DNA of 42,290 nucleotides, from assembly GCA_016869285.1 (NCBI GenBank), contig VGEN01000022.1:1-42290 (forward strand), in the 5' to 3' direction. The notes beneath the pieces were generated by a model that saw nothing but the letters and a program-made list of their open reading frames with translations, ran no database searches and was not told the origin of the DNA. The position numbers and the translations under genes are program-made. This document shows, piece after piece, positions 1 to 7,392 of the stretch. Within the stretch, counting starts at the first letter, position 1. Each line of letters opens with the position of its first letter. Source of the DNA: Alphaproteobacteria bacterium. GTDB taxonomy: Bacteria > Pseudomonadota > Alphaproteobacteria > SHVZ01.

Positions 1-83
1 TCCGTCGTCGGCGCACGGAGCCGAGCCTCAAGCACCGCGCGCTCCTCCGGCGTCAGCCGGACTACCACTGCATCGGCTATCAT
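1..83 (-). mobile_element. 5' end of an IS630-like transposase gene, cut by the window edge
   Basis: Read on the minus strand from an ATG at 83, 27 codons run off the window. They give MIADAVVVRLTPEERAVLEA followed by RLRAPTT. The pattern of a short start, an L-T-P-E-E-R-x-x-L-E core and a following Pro-Thr-Thr matches, from memory, the helix-turn-helix N-terminus of IS630-family transposases. Only the N-terminus is visible, so neither the DDE domain nor the terminal inverted repeats can be checked. If this is an IS, its end must lie between here and the 3' end of the neighbouring sugar-dehydratase gene, possibly inside that gene. Confidence 0.6.
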
Positions 84-102
84 CCCAATGTTGAATCATG
101 AA

Positions 103-1092
103 TCAGATCTCCGCGAAAGCGGGTACTAGGCGCTGGCGGATTTCCGGAACTCTCTGCAGCAGGGCTTTGACGCGGACGACGTCCAGCCTTTCGGTATTCT
201 CCGAGGTGTAGTCGGTCGCCACTAGTTCGCTTGAACCAGGGATGCCTTGAAGCCTATAGCCGCGTCCGAAATCCTCGGCGGTCGCGAGTTCCTCGCGTGT
301 GGCGAGAACTTCATGGATTTTCTCACCTGGCCGAGTCCCAACAACGCGGCTATTTCCTCCGCCGTCGAAGAGGTCATTTACCGCCTCCGCAATGTCTGCC
401 ACGGTCGCCGCTGGCGAACGCAGAATGAAGATGTCACCGGGCCGACCGTGTCCCAGGGCCTTCTCGATTAGCGCGATCGCTTCCTCCAGCAGGATCAAGA
501 AACGAGTCATTCCCGGATTGGTGATCGTAAGTTGCTGGCCCGACAGCAGCTGTTCCACAAACAGCGGCACGACCGACCCGCGCGAGTAGAGAACGTTGCC
601 GTAGCGCACGCAGCAGAGAACCGTGCTCCCGTCCTCCAGTTGCCGCGCTCGTGCGCGCACCAGTCGATCCATCAACGCCTTGGTCAGGCCAAGCGAACTG
701 ATCGGATAGACGGCCTTGTCCGTCGACAGACAGACGACCGACGCCACGCGCCGCTCGATTGCCGCCTCGATCACGTTCTGGCTGCCGATCACATTCGTCA
801 GGAACGCCTGATCCGGATGGGTTTCGCAGATGGGAATCTGCTTGAGGGCGGCGGCGTGGAAGACGAGCTCGGCGCCGTCGACGGCCTGATTAACCGATGC
901 ACGATCGCGAACATCGCCGAGATGGAACCGCAGCCGGGCATCGTCGAAATCACGACGCATTCGCACCTGCTTGTCCTCGTCACGGCTGAAGATCCGGATC
1001 TCGCCGGCCCCTTGGGCGAGAAAGTAGCGCGTGGCGGTCGTGCCGAAGCTTCCTGTCCCTCCGGTTATCAGAATCGTCTTTCCTTTGATCAT
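103..1092 (-). CDS. Nucleotide-sugar 4,6-dehydratase/epimerase, CapE/FlaA1-like SDR
   Basis: This 329-residue extended short-chain dehydrogenase should act in the cytoplasm on a UDP-N-acetylhexosamine, making precursors for surface polysaccharide or glycan. The NAD(P)-binding glycine motif TGGTGSFG lies at residues 10-17, and the polysaccharide-biosynthesis signature CLSTDKAVYP at 121-130. The classic Tyr-x3-Lys reads L134-x3-K138 (SLGLTK), so the catalytic tyrosine is absent. CapE-type enzymes are known to carry Met at this place, which points to that branch rather than to FlaA1/PseB. The ATG at 1092 is supported by AAAGGA just upstream. No other polysaccharide gene follows before the IS-like fragment that starts 20 bases beyond its stop, so the gene may be the remnant of a larger locus. 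The substrate is inferred. Confidence 0.85.
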   Translation of the reverse strand: MIKGKTILITGGTGSFGTTATRYFLAQGAGEIRIFSRDEDKQVRMRRDFDDARLRFHLGDVRDRASVNQAVDGAELVFHAAALKQIPICETHPDQAFLTNVIGSQNVIEAAIERRVASVVCLSTDKAVYPISSLGLTKALMDRLVRARARQLEDGSTVLCCVRYGNVLYSRGSVVPLFVEQLLSGQQLTITNPGMTRFLILLEEAIALIEKALGHGRPGDIFILRSPAATVADIAEAVNDLFDGGGNSRVVGTRPGEKIHEVLATREELATAEDFGRGYRLQGIPGSSELVATDYTSENTERLDVVRVKALLQRVPEIRQRLVPAFAEI

Positions 1093-1113
1093 TCGTTCCT
1101 CATGCGCGATCGC

Positions 1114-1138
1114 AGCCGGAGACCGGACGCCTCCGGCT
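1114..1138 (-). terminator. Inverted repeat between two minus-strand genes, possible terminator
   Basis: Perfect 8-base arms AGCCGGAG and CTCCGGCT are separated by 9 bases. The repeat lies just downstream of the acyl-CoA dehydrogenase stop in the minus direction. No T run follows, so terminator function is only a guess. Confidence 0.3.
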
Positions 1139-1182
1139 TGCGCTTCGCCGTATCGACCAGTATCTGCGACCTTCTTCCGTCG

Positions 1183-2373
1183 TCAAAGCGAAGTCCGACG
1201 CCTGGGCGCATGCCGGTTGGCGTCCTTGTATCCCAGCGTGTCTTCGGCGATCAGCGTGCGCTGCACGGCCGGCGCGCCTTCGCCCATGTTCAGCATGTCG
1301 ATGTAGCCCGTGAATTTCCTCACCGGATACTCGTCGGCAAGCGCGTAGCCGCCGAAGATCTCGGCGGCTGCATCCGCCGCGTGACGGGCGGCGAAGGATG
1401 CAAAATATTTGGCCTGCGCCGCCTCGCGCCCGGCCGCCTCGCCCTTGTCCATGGTCCAGCCCAGGCGGCGGACCAGAAGCCGCGCGGCCTCGACATTCAC
1501 GGTCGTGTCGGCGATCAGCTGCTGCACCGATTGCGTGCGGCCGATCGGCTGGCCGCGGATGACGCGCTCGCGCGCATAGGCGGAGGCCGCATCGAGGCAA
1601 GCCTGGGCCAGGCCGAGCAGCCTGGCCGAAACCGTGAGGCGCCCGTATTCGAGCGCGGTCATCGAGATCTTGAAGCCTTCGCCTTCTTCGCCGAGGCGGT
1701 TTTCCTCCGGCACCTCGACATCGTCGAGGAAGACGGCGCAGCTCCGAAAGGCGCGCGACAGACCAGACATCGAGATCGGGTCGGCGCGATAGCCCTTCAT
1801 CGTCTTCGGCTCGAGGATGAAGGCGGTGACGCCGCCGGCGCCGAGCGAGGGATCGGTTTTGGCGAAGAGAAGGCCGGCATCGCACTCATCGGAAAAGGTG
1901 ATGAACATCTTCGAGCCGTTCAGCACGTAGCGATCGCCCCGCTTCTTCGCTGTCGTCCGCATATTGCCGGCCGGATCGGAGCCGCCACCGGGCTCGGTCA
2001 GCGCAAACATGCCGATCCTGCGCCCGCGGATCAGGTCGGGGACGAAGCGGCGGATCTGGTCCTCGCGCCCCCAGTTGAAGATGGTGAGCGGGCAGGTCAT
2101 GCCCTGAAGATTCATGCAGTAGCCGAAGCCGGGCTCCAGCCGCGAGACCGTCTCGGAGATGAGGCCGACCGCCTGGAATCCCTGCGCCGAGCCGCCCACC
2201 GATTCCGGAAACGCCGCGCCGAACACCCCCGCCTCGCCCAGCCTTGCCACCGCCTCGCGCGGAAACCGTCCCTCGCGCTCCGCGATCTTGGCCGCCGGCT
2301 GAGCCACTTCGACCATCAGCCGCTCGACGGCTTCGCGGGTCGCGACGAAATCGGGTGAAAGGGTGAAATCCAT
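1183..2373 (-). CDS. Acyl-CoA dehydrogenase
   Basis: FAD-dependent acyl-CoA dehydrogenase of 396 residues, the usual family length, which puts an alpha-beta double bond into an acyl-CoA and passes electrons to ETF. The first family signature is seen as LTEPGGGSDPAGN. The second is seen as EIFGGYALADEYPVRKFTGY. The catalytic-base glutamate is probably E365 in MGEGAPAVQ. The start at 2373 has GAGG eight bases upstream. The last dozen residues are Arg-rich and untypical. The gene is divergent from the CoA-transferase cluster, which suggests a shared role in catabolism of a CoA-bound acid. The chain-length or branched substrate cannot be told from the sequence. Confidence 0.9.
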   Translation of the reverse strand: MDFTLSPDFVATREAVERLMVEVAQPAAKIAEREGRFPREAVARLGEAGVFGAAFPESVGGSAQGFQAVGLISETVSRLEPGFGYCMNLQGMTCPLTIFNWGREDQIRRFVPDLIRGRRIGMFALTEPGGGSDPAGNMRTTAKKRGDRYVLNGSKMFITFSDECDAGLLFAKTDPSLGAGGVTAFILEPKTMKGYRADPISMSGLSRAFRSCAVFLDDVEVPEENRLGEEGEGFKISMTALEYGRLTVSARLLGLAQACLDAASAYARERVIRGQPIGRTQSVQQLIADTTVNVEAARLLVRRLGWTMDKGEAAGREAAQAKYFASFAARHAADAAAEIFGGYALADEYPVRKFTGYIDMLNMGEGAPAVQRTLIAEDTLGYKDANRHAPRRRTSL

Positions 2374-2389
2374 GGTGGCGACCTCTTAC

Positions 2390-2434
2390 CCCCCCCTCGT
2401 CCGCGAAGCGGGCGGGGGAGGGTTGGGGTGGGGC
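2390..2434. repeat. GC-rich palindromic intergenic repeat, copy 1
   Basis: A C-rich arm, a short GCGAAGC turn and a G-rich arm ending GGTTGGGGTGGGGC form a hairpin. The same unit, inverted, lies at 2485-2524. Elements of this style are common between genes in alphaproteobacteria. It sits in the divergent promoter region of the acyl-CoA dehydrogenase and the CoA-transferase genes. Confidence 0.65.
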
Positions 2435-2484
2435 ATGGCGAGGTCGCGATGACGCACGCCGACGCGAGTTTCAGCACCGAGCCA

Positions 2485-2524
2485 GCCCCCACCCTACCCT
2501 CCCCGAGCAGAGCCGGGGGAGGGT
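2485..2524. repeat. GC-rich palindromic intergenic repeat, copy 2 (inverted)
   Basis: This copy begins GCCCCCACCCTACCCTCCCC and closes with GGGGGAGGG. It is the near reverse complement of copy 1, so the two could pair into one long hairpin across about 50 bases. Confidence 0.65.
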
Positions 2525-2558
2525 TTCAAGCGCGGAGGCGCCGTCCTATGCTTGCAGC

Positions 2559-3386
2559 ATGAGTGTGTTCGCTCCGATTTCGCTCGACGATCTCGTCACC
2601 CAGGTCCCCGACGGGGCGCTGCTGGCGGTGCCGGCCGACTATTCCGGGGCGCCGATGGCGGCGACGCGGGCGCTGATCCGGCGGGGGGCGAGGAACCTTC
2701 GCCTTGTCACCGTGCCGCAATCGACCCTGCAGGCCGATCTCCTGATCGGCGCCGGCTGCGTCACCGAGGTCGAGACCGCCGCGGTCACGCTCGGCGAGTT
2801 CGGCATCGCTCCCTGTTTCACGCGCGCGGCGCTGGCGAAGACGGTCAGGGTGATCGACGCGACCTGCCCCGCGATCCATGCCGGCCTGCAGGCGGCGGAG
2901 AAGGACGTGCCGTTCCTGCCGCTCCGCGGCATCCTCGGCAGCGACCTGGTCAAGCACCGCCCGGACTGGAAGACCGTCGACAATCCGATGGCGGCCTCCG
3001 GCGACCCGATCCTCCTGATCCCGGCGATCCGGCCCGACGTGGCGCTCTTCCACGCGCCGATGGCCGATCGCGAGGGCAATGTCTGGATCGGCCGGCGGCG
3101 CGAGCTCGCGACGATCGCGCATGCTTCGAGGACCACGCTCGTCACCGTCGAGCGCATCCATGACGGCTCCTTCTTCGACGACGAGAGGCTGGCCGCCGGC
3201 GCGCTGCCGGCCTTCTACATCCAGGCCATCGCGATTGCCGAGCGCGGCGCGGCGCCGGTCGGGCTCTTCGGCGAGTACGAGCCCGATCTCGATCACCTCC
3301 GCGCCTATGCCAGGGAGGCGCGTACCGAGGCGGGCTTCCGGGCCTACCTCGCCCGCGAGGTCGGCACCGCCAAAGCCGCGGCATGA
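2559..3386 (+). CDS. Family-I CoA-transferase-like protein, subunit A (GctA/IpdA type)
   Basis: This 275-residue protein resembles the alpha subunit of glutaconate CoA-transferase and, more closely by my reading, IpdA, the large subunit of the ring-opening hydrolase of steroid degradation. Landmarks shared with IpdA are GLQAA, then VPFLPLRG-LGSD, then a P-A-(I/L)-R-x-D segment and D-x-x-G-N. In IpdA, as I recall it, a glutamate lies a few residues before GLQAA; here that stretch reads ATCPAIHAGLQAA with no acid. The ATG at 2559 has only a distant GGAGG (2534-2538), so the start is moderately sure. Its stop overlaps the subunit B start by 4 bases (ATGA), implying translational coupling and a heteromer. 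Confidence 0.85.
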   Translation: MSVFAPISLDDLVTQVPDGALLAVPADYSGAPMAATRALIRRGARNLRLVTVPQSTLQADLLIGAGCVTEVETAAVTLGEFGIAPCFTRAALAKTVRVIDATCPAIHAGLQAAEKDVPFLPLRGILGSDLVKHRPDWKTVDNPMAASGDPILLIPAIRPDVALFHAPMADREGNVWIGRRRELATIAHASRTTLVTVERIHDGSFFDDERLAAGALPAFYIQAIAIAERGAAPVGLFGEYEPDLDHLRAYAREARTEAGFRAYLAREVGTAKAAA

Positions 3387-4117
3387 CCGAGTGCAGGCCT
3401 GAAGAGCTGCTGGCGGCGACGCTGGCAGCGCAGATCCCTGACGTCCGCCACATCGCGGTCGGTGCCGCCTCGCCGATCCCGGCGGCGGCCGCGCTGCTGC
3501 ATCAGGCGCGATCGAAAGAGCGCGTCCATGTCACCATTCTTCACAGTCGCCGCTACAACAGCTTCACCGATGGCGGCCGCGAGCTCTTCGACGCCGCCGC
3601 ACAAGGCCGCATCGATGTCTTCTTTCTCGGCGGCGTGCAGATCGACGGCGAGGCCAACATCAACCTCGTCGGCCTCGGCGAGTATCCGAACCTGACGCAG
3701 CGCTTTCCGGGCAGCTTCGGCTCGCCTTACATGGCCTTCGTCGTGCCCAACGTGATCCTTTTTCGCGAGGAGCACTCGCCGCGCACGCTGGTGAGGAAAG
3801 TCGACTTCGTCTCCGCGCCCGGCTGGAGTCCGGAAGGCGTTTGGCGGCGCGGCGGGCCTAGGGCGTTGGTGACAGGCCTCGCCGTCATGACCTTCGATGC
3901 CCCCCGGCGGCGCTTCCGCCTGACCTCCGTTCATCCCGGACGCACTACCGAGGAGGTGCGCAACGCGACAGGTTTCGATTTCGACATGCCCGATCGCGCG
4001 CCGACGACAGCGGTTCCGGATGCGGTCACGCTCGGCTTGCTCCGCAGCGAGATCGCAGCCAAGCTCCGCGAGTTCTATCCGGACTTCGCCGCCCGCGTCT
4101 TTCCCGTTCCCGCTTGA
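3383..4117 (+). CDS. Family-I CoA-transferase-like protein, subunit B (GctB/IpdB type)
   Basis: Partner subunit of 244 residues, coupled to subunit A through an ATGA overlap. The G-G-V-Q-I-D-x-x-x-N-x-N segment near residues 83-94 is typical of beta subunits of this family. The C-terminal LTSVHPGRTTEEVRNATGF matches the end of IpdB-like proteins. Family-I transferases use a beta-subunit glutamate in an E-N/G-G motif; around residues 45-66 I see only KERVHVTILHSRRYN and TDGGREL, with no convincing equivalent. IpdAB-type enzymes are known to act as CoA-ester hydrolases without that glutamate, so hydrolase chemistry is as likely as CoA transfer. The substrate is unknown; a class III CoA-transferase gene follows directly. 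Confidence 0.82.
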   Translation: MTECRPEELLAATLAAQIPDVRHIAVGAASPIPAAAALLHQARSKERVHVTILHSRRYNSFTDGGRELFDAAAQGRIDVFFLGGVQIDGEANINLVGLGEYPNLTQRFPGSFGSPYMAFVVPNVILFREEHSPRTLVRKVDFVSAPGWSPEGVWRRGGPRALVTGLAVMTFDAPRRRFRLTSVHPGRTTEEVRNATGFDFDMPDRAPTTAVPDAVTLGLLRSEIAAKLREFYPDFAARVFPVPA

Positions 4118-4136
4118 ACGCCTTCCGGAGCTGTTG

Positions 4137-5351
4137 ATGCCTCAGTCTTCCGGCGCGCTCGCCGGTCTCAAGGTCATCGATCTGTCGCGCGTGCTCGGCG
4201 GACCCTACGGGACGATGACGCTCGGCGACCACGGCGCCGATGTGATCAAGATCGAGCCGCCGCAGGGCGATGAGACGCGCGGCTGGGGCCCGCCCTTCAA
4301 GGACGGCACCGCCAGCTACTTCATCGGCGTCAACCGCAACAAGCGGGCGCTGGCGCTCGACCTCACCAAGCCGGAAGGCCGCGAGGTGCTGCTGCGCCTT
4401 CTCAAGGACGCCGACGTGCTGGTCGAGAACTTCAAGACCGGCACCATGGAAAAGTGGGGCCTCGGTTACGAGGACGTGCTGTCGAAGCGGTTCCCGCGGC
4501 TAATTCATTGCCGCGTCTCCGGCTTCGGCTCCGACGGGCCGCTCGGCGGTTTTCCCGGCTATGACGCCGTGGTGCAGGGCATGAGCGGGATGATGAGCAT
4601 CAACGGCACGCCGGAGTCCGGCGCGACGCGGCTCGGCATCCCGATGGTCGATCTCGCGACGGGCTTGAACGCCGTGATCGCGATCCTGATGGCGGTGATC
4701 GAGCGCCAGAGATCGGGCAAGGGCCAGTTCTGCGACGTCACGCTCTACGACACCGCGGTTGGCCTTCTGCATCCGCAAGCCGCCAATTACTTCCTGTCGG
4801 GCAAGACGCCGGGACGCGTCGGCAATGCGCATCCGAACATCGCGCCCTATGACAAGTTTCAGACGGCTACCGGCGAGGTGTTTCTCGGCATCGGCAACGA
4901 CCGCCAGTTCCAGCGCCTCTGCCAGCTCCTCGACAAGCCCGGCCTCGCCGAGGAGGCGCGCTTCAAGACCGTCGCCGACCGCAACCAGAACCGCGCTGCG
5001 CTGACCGAAGCGCTCGAAGCCGAGCTGAAGGCGCGCGACGGCAAGGCGCTCTGCGATACGCTTCTGGCCGAAGGCGTGCCGGCGGGCCAGGTCCTCGACA
5101 TCCCGGCGGTGATGGCGCATCCGCACACGATCCATCGCCAGATGACCGTCGAGGGCGAAGGCGGCTATCGCGGCTTCGGCGCCCCGATCAAGCTCTCGCG
5201 CTCGAAGACCGGCATCCGCTCCGTGCCGAAGAAGTTCGGTGCCGATAACCGCGCCATCCTCGCCGAGGCCGGATATTCGGCCGCCGAGATCGACACGCTC
5301 ATTTCATCCGGTATCGTCCCGGACCTTCCCAAAACCCCGCCCAAGGCATAG
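4137..5351 (+). CDS. CaiB/BaiF class III CoA-transferase
   Basis: This 404-residue enzyme should move CoA between carboxylic acids in the cytoplasm. The N-terminus is typical of the family: LAGLKVIDLSRVLGGPYGTM, a CoA-binding loop around GADVIKIEPPQGD, then NRNKR at 67-71. The catalytic Asp that forms the aspartyl-CoA anhydride is D172 in MVDLATGL. The ATG at 4137 was chosen because GGAG lies six bases upstream and homologues start here; the frame is open further 5'. The gene follows subunit B by 19 bases and is probably in the same operon. One locus thus carries CoA-transferases of two unrelated folds, which suggests that a CoA-bound acid is both activated and processed here. Confidence 0.92.
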   Translation: MPQSSGALAGLKVIDLSRVLGGPYGTMTLGDHGADVIKIEPPQGDETRGWGPPFKDGTASYFIGVNRNKRALALDLTKPEGREVLLRLLKDADVLVENFKTGTMEKWGLGYEDVLSKRFPRLIHCRVSGFGSDGPLGGFPGYDAVVQGMSGMMSINGTPESGATRLGIPMVDLATGLNAVIAILMAVIERQRSGKGQFCDVTLYDTAVGLLHPQAANYFLSGKTPGRVGNAHPNIAPYDKFQTATGEVFLGIGNDRQFQRLCQLLDKPGLAEEARFKTVADRNQNRAALTEALEAELKARDGKALCDTLLAEGVPAGQVLDIPAVMAHPHTIHRQMTVEGEGGYRGFGAPIKLSRSKTGIRSVPKKFGADNRAILAEAGYSAAEIDTLISSGIVPDLPKTPPKA

Positions 5352-5365
5352 TCGAGTTTCCTGGA

Positions 5366-5437
5366 CCCTCACGCTTCGACAAGCTCAGCATGAGGGCCTT
5401 TCAGTAGGCCTCATCCTGAGCCTGTCGAAGGGTGAGG
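5366..5437. repeat. Long palindromic element with TTCGACAAGCTCAG / CTGAGCCTGTCGAA arms
   Basis: Two arms of about 29 bases (about 5366-5399 and 5406-5437) are near-perfect reverse complements around a 6-base loop. Each arm carries the core CTTCGACAAGCTCAG or its complement. This core recurs between genes in many alphaproteobacterial genomes. It lies between the class III CoA-transferase and the deacylase gene, where the transcript would fold into a very stable hairpin. Confidence 0.8.
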
Positions 5438-5470
5438 CCGCCGCTCGAACGTTTCTCCCAGGAGCTTTCC

Positions 5471-6475
5471 ATGGCCGCGTCGAAGATCTGGACCCGCGTC
5501 GACTACGAGAAGGACGGCAAGCAGGTCGGCTGGCTCAACCTGCCGCATTCGGTGAACCGCTCCGCCTACGGCAACATCGCGATTCCGATCACCTGCATCA
5601 AGAACGGCAAAGGCCCGACCGTGCTGCTGATGGCGGGCACGCACGGAGACGAGTACGAGGGCCAGATCGGGCTCTGCAAGCTGGTGCAGAAGCTCGAGCC
5701 TTCCGACATCCAGGGCCGCGTCATCATCATGACCGCGTGCAACCTTCCGGCCGCGCTGGCGAGCGCGCGGGTCTCGCCGATCGACGAAGGCAACCTTAAC
5801 CGCGCCTTCCCTGGCGATCCCGACGGCACCCCGACCTTCGCCATCGCGCACTACATCGACAGCGTGCTGTTCCCGCTGACCAACTACATCCACGACCTGC
5901 ACTCCGGCGGCTCGTCGCTGCAATACATGCCCTTCGCCTCGATCCGCTACGGCACCGACGACGCGGTCAATAAACGCGCGCTGGAAGCCCTCAAGGCCTT
6001 CAACCCGCCGACCGGCTTCGTCTGGAAGCACACGGCCGACCAGCGCCTCGGCATCGCGCGTGCAGTCAGCCGCGGCATCGTTGCGCTCGGCGGTGAGTTC
6101 GGCGGCGGCGGTGCGGTCGACATCAAGGGCGTGAAGATCGTCGAGCGCGGCCTCGACAATCTGCTCGCGCTTATCGGCATCATCGATAAGTCGAAGGCCC
6201 ATCCGGTCGAGACGCCGACGCGCCTGGTCGAGCTCAAGGGCCGCGACTACTACGTCTATACGGATGAAGCGGGCCTGTTCGAGCCGGCGGCCGAGCTCGG
6301 CGACTGGATCAAGAAGGGACAGCTCGCGGGCATGACGCATTTCGTCGACAATCCCGGCCGCAAGCCGGTGCCGAGCCACTTCCTCATGGACGGGCAGGTG
6401 ATCTGCCGCCGCCATTTCGGCCGCGTCGAGCGCGGCGACTGCGTCGTGCATCTGGCGACGAATTTCGAGGGGTGA
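5471..6475 (+). CDS. Succinylglutamate desuccinylase/aspartoacylase-family zinc deacylase
   Basis: This 334-residue zinc-dependent amidohydrolase has the carboxypeptidase-like fold of AstE/AspA. Zinc ligands are recognised as H58 and E61 in AGTHGDEYEG and H144 in HDLHSGG. The substrate-binding N-x-N-R is seen at 108-111 in GNLNRAFPG. Members remove an acyl group from an N-acyl amino acid; the ectoine-pathway DoeB is one well-known branch, but no ectoine genes lie nearby, so the substrate is open. The ATG at 5471 has GGAG six bases upstream. The stop overlaps the GTG start of the transporter gene (GTGA), which suggests that the transporter moves the substrate or product. Confidence 0.85.
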   Translation: MAASKIWTRVDYEKDGKQVGWLNLPHSVNRSAYGNIAIPITCIKNGKGPTVLLMAGTHGDEYEGQIGLCKLVQKLEPSDIQGRVIIMTACNLPAALASARVSPIDEGNLNRAFPGDPDGTPTFAIAHYIDSVLFPLTNYIHDLHSGGSSLQYMPFASIRYGTDDAVNKRALEALKAFNPPTGFVWKHTADQRLGIARAVSRGIVALGGEFGGGGAVDIKGVKIVERGLDNLLALIGIIDKSKAHPVETPTRLVELKGRDYYVYTDEAGLFEPAAELGDWIKKGQLAGMTHFVDNPGRKPVPSHFLMDGQVICRRHFGRVERGDCVVHLATNFEG

Positions 6476-7392
6476 CCGACCCGCTCCACGCCCGCCGCGT
6501 GCTCCTCGCCAACCTCGCCCTCATGGCGACGGCGACGTTCTGGGGCACGCATATTCCGGCCTCGTGGTTCGTGCTGGCGCGCTACACGCCCTTCGAGGTG
6601 ATCGTCGGGCGCTATGTGCTTGCCGCGCCGCTGCTGGTCATGCTGCTGGCGATCGAGACGCGGACCGTCGCGGCGAAGCCGGAGCCGAGGCCGCTGCATC
6701 AGCTCTGGCTGCTGGGCGGTGTCGGCATCCTGGGATTCGCGACCTCCTATACGATCGGCATCTCGCTCGCCGGCCAGGTGCAGGCGTCGCTCATCTCCGC
6801 AGCCTCGCCGGTGGTCGGGGTCCTCGTCGCCTGGGTGCTGCGCGGCGCCCGGCCCGACGGAGCGATGCAGCTCGCGCTGGTCATGGCGCTCGCCGGCGCG
6901 CTCATCGGCATTGCCGGCAGCCAGGATCTTTCGCGCGTCGGCCTTCCGGGCCTCGGCGAAGCGCTGATGATCCTCGGCAACATCATGTGGAGCTGGTATT
7001 CGCTCGCTGCGCAGGACTGGCTCCGGGGCTGGTCGCAGATCCGGGTCGCGGCCTGGTCGATCGCGATGGCGGCGGCGACCGCCTTCGTCCTCGTCAGCAG
7101 CATGGTTCTCTTGGGATATGCGCGCGTGCCGCCGGTGCCGGACCTCATCGATTTCCTGGTGCTGCTCCATCTCGTCGTGCCGGTTACCATCCTCGGCCTT
7201 CTCGGATGGAACTATGGCGTACGCGTCCTCGGGCTGTCGGTCTCCTCGCTCTACCTCAACCTGGTGCCGGTCACGGCGGTGCTGACCGCGGTTGCCCTCG
7301 GCGACGCGCCCAATCACTGGCAGCTTGTCGGCGGTCTCGTGATCGTTGCCGGCATCGCCCAGGCGCAGCTCCGCCGCCTGGGCAGAGCCTAG
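6472..7392 (+). CDS. EamA-family drug/metabolite transporter
   Basis: Inner-membrane transporter of 306 residues with about ten hydrophobic helices in two homologous halves, as in the DMT/EamA family. The first half holds ATFWGTHIPASWFVLARYTP, the usual N-terminal repeat signature, and the second ends with SVSSLYLNLVPVTAVLTAVA and a short tail RRLGRA. The GTG start overlaps the stop of the deacylase gene by 4 bases, so the two are coupled. Direction of transport and substrate are unknown. The gene ends tail to tail with the OGT-like gene: one CTAG at 7389-7392 supplies the stop codon for both strands. Confidence 0.88.
   Translation: MTDPLHARRVLLANLALMATATFWGTHIPASWFVLARYTPFEVIVGRYVLAAPLLVMLLAIETRTVAAKPEPRPLHQLWLLGGVGILGFATSYTIGISLAGQVQASLISAASPVVGVLVAWVLRGARPDGAMQLALVMALAGALIGIAGSQDLSRVGLPGLGEALMILGNIMWSWYSLAAQDWLRGWSQIRVAAWSIAMAAATAFVLVSSMVLLGYARVPPVPDLIDFLVLLHLVVPVTILGLLGWNYGVRVLGLSVSSLYLNLVPVTAVLTAVALGDAPNHWQLVGGLVIVAGIAQAQLRRLGRA

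Noticed and set aside
532..2358. 608-codon open frame on the plus strand
   Set aside because: It is antisense to the sugar dehydratase and the acyl-CoA dehydrogenase; its composition (Arg/His/Gly-rich, no motifs) is that of a GC-rich shadow frame.
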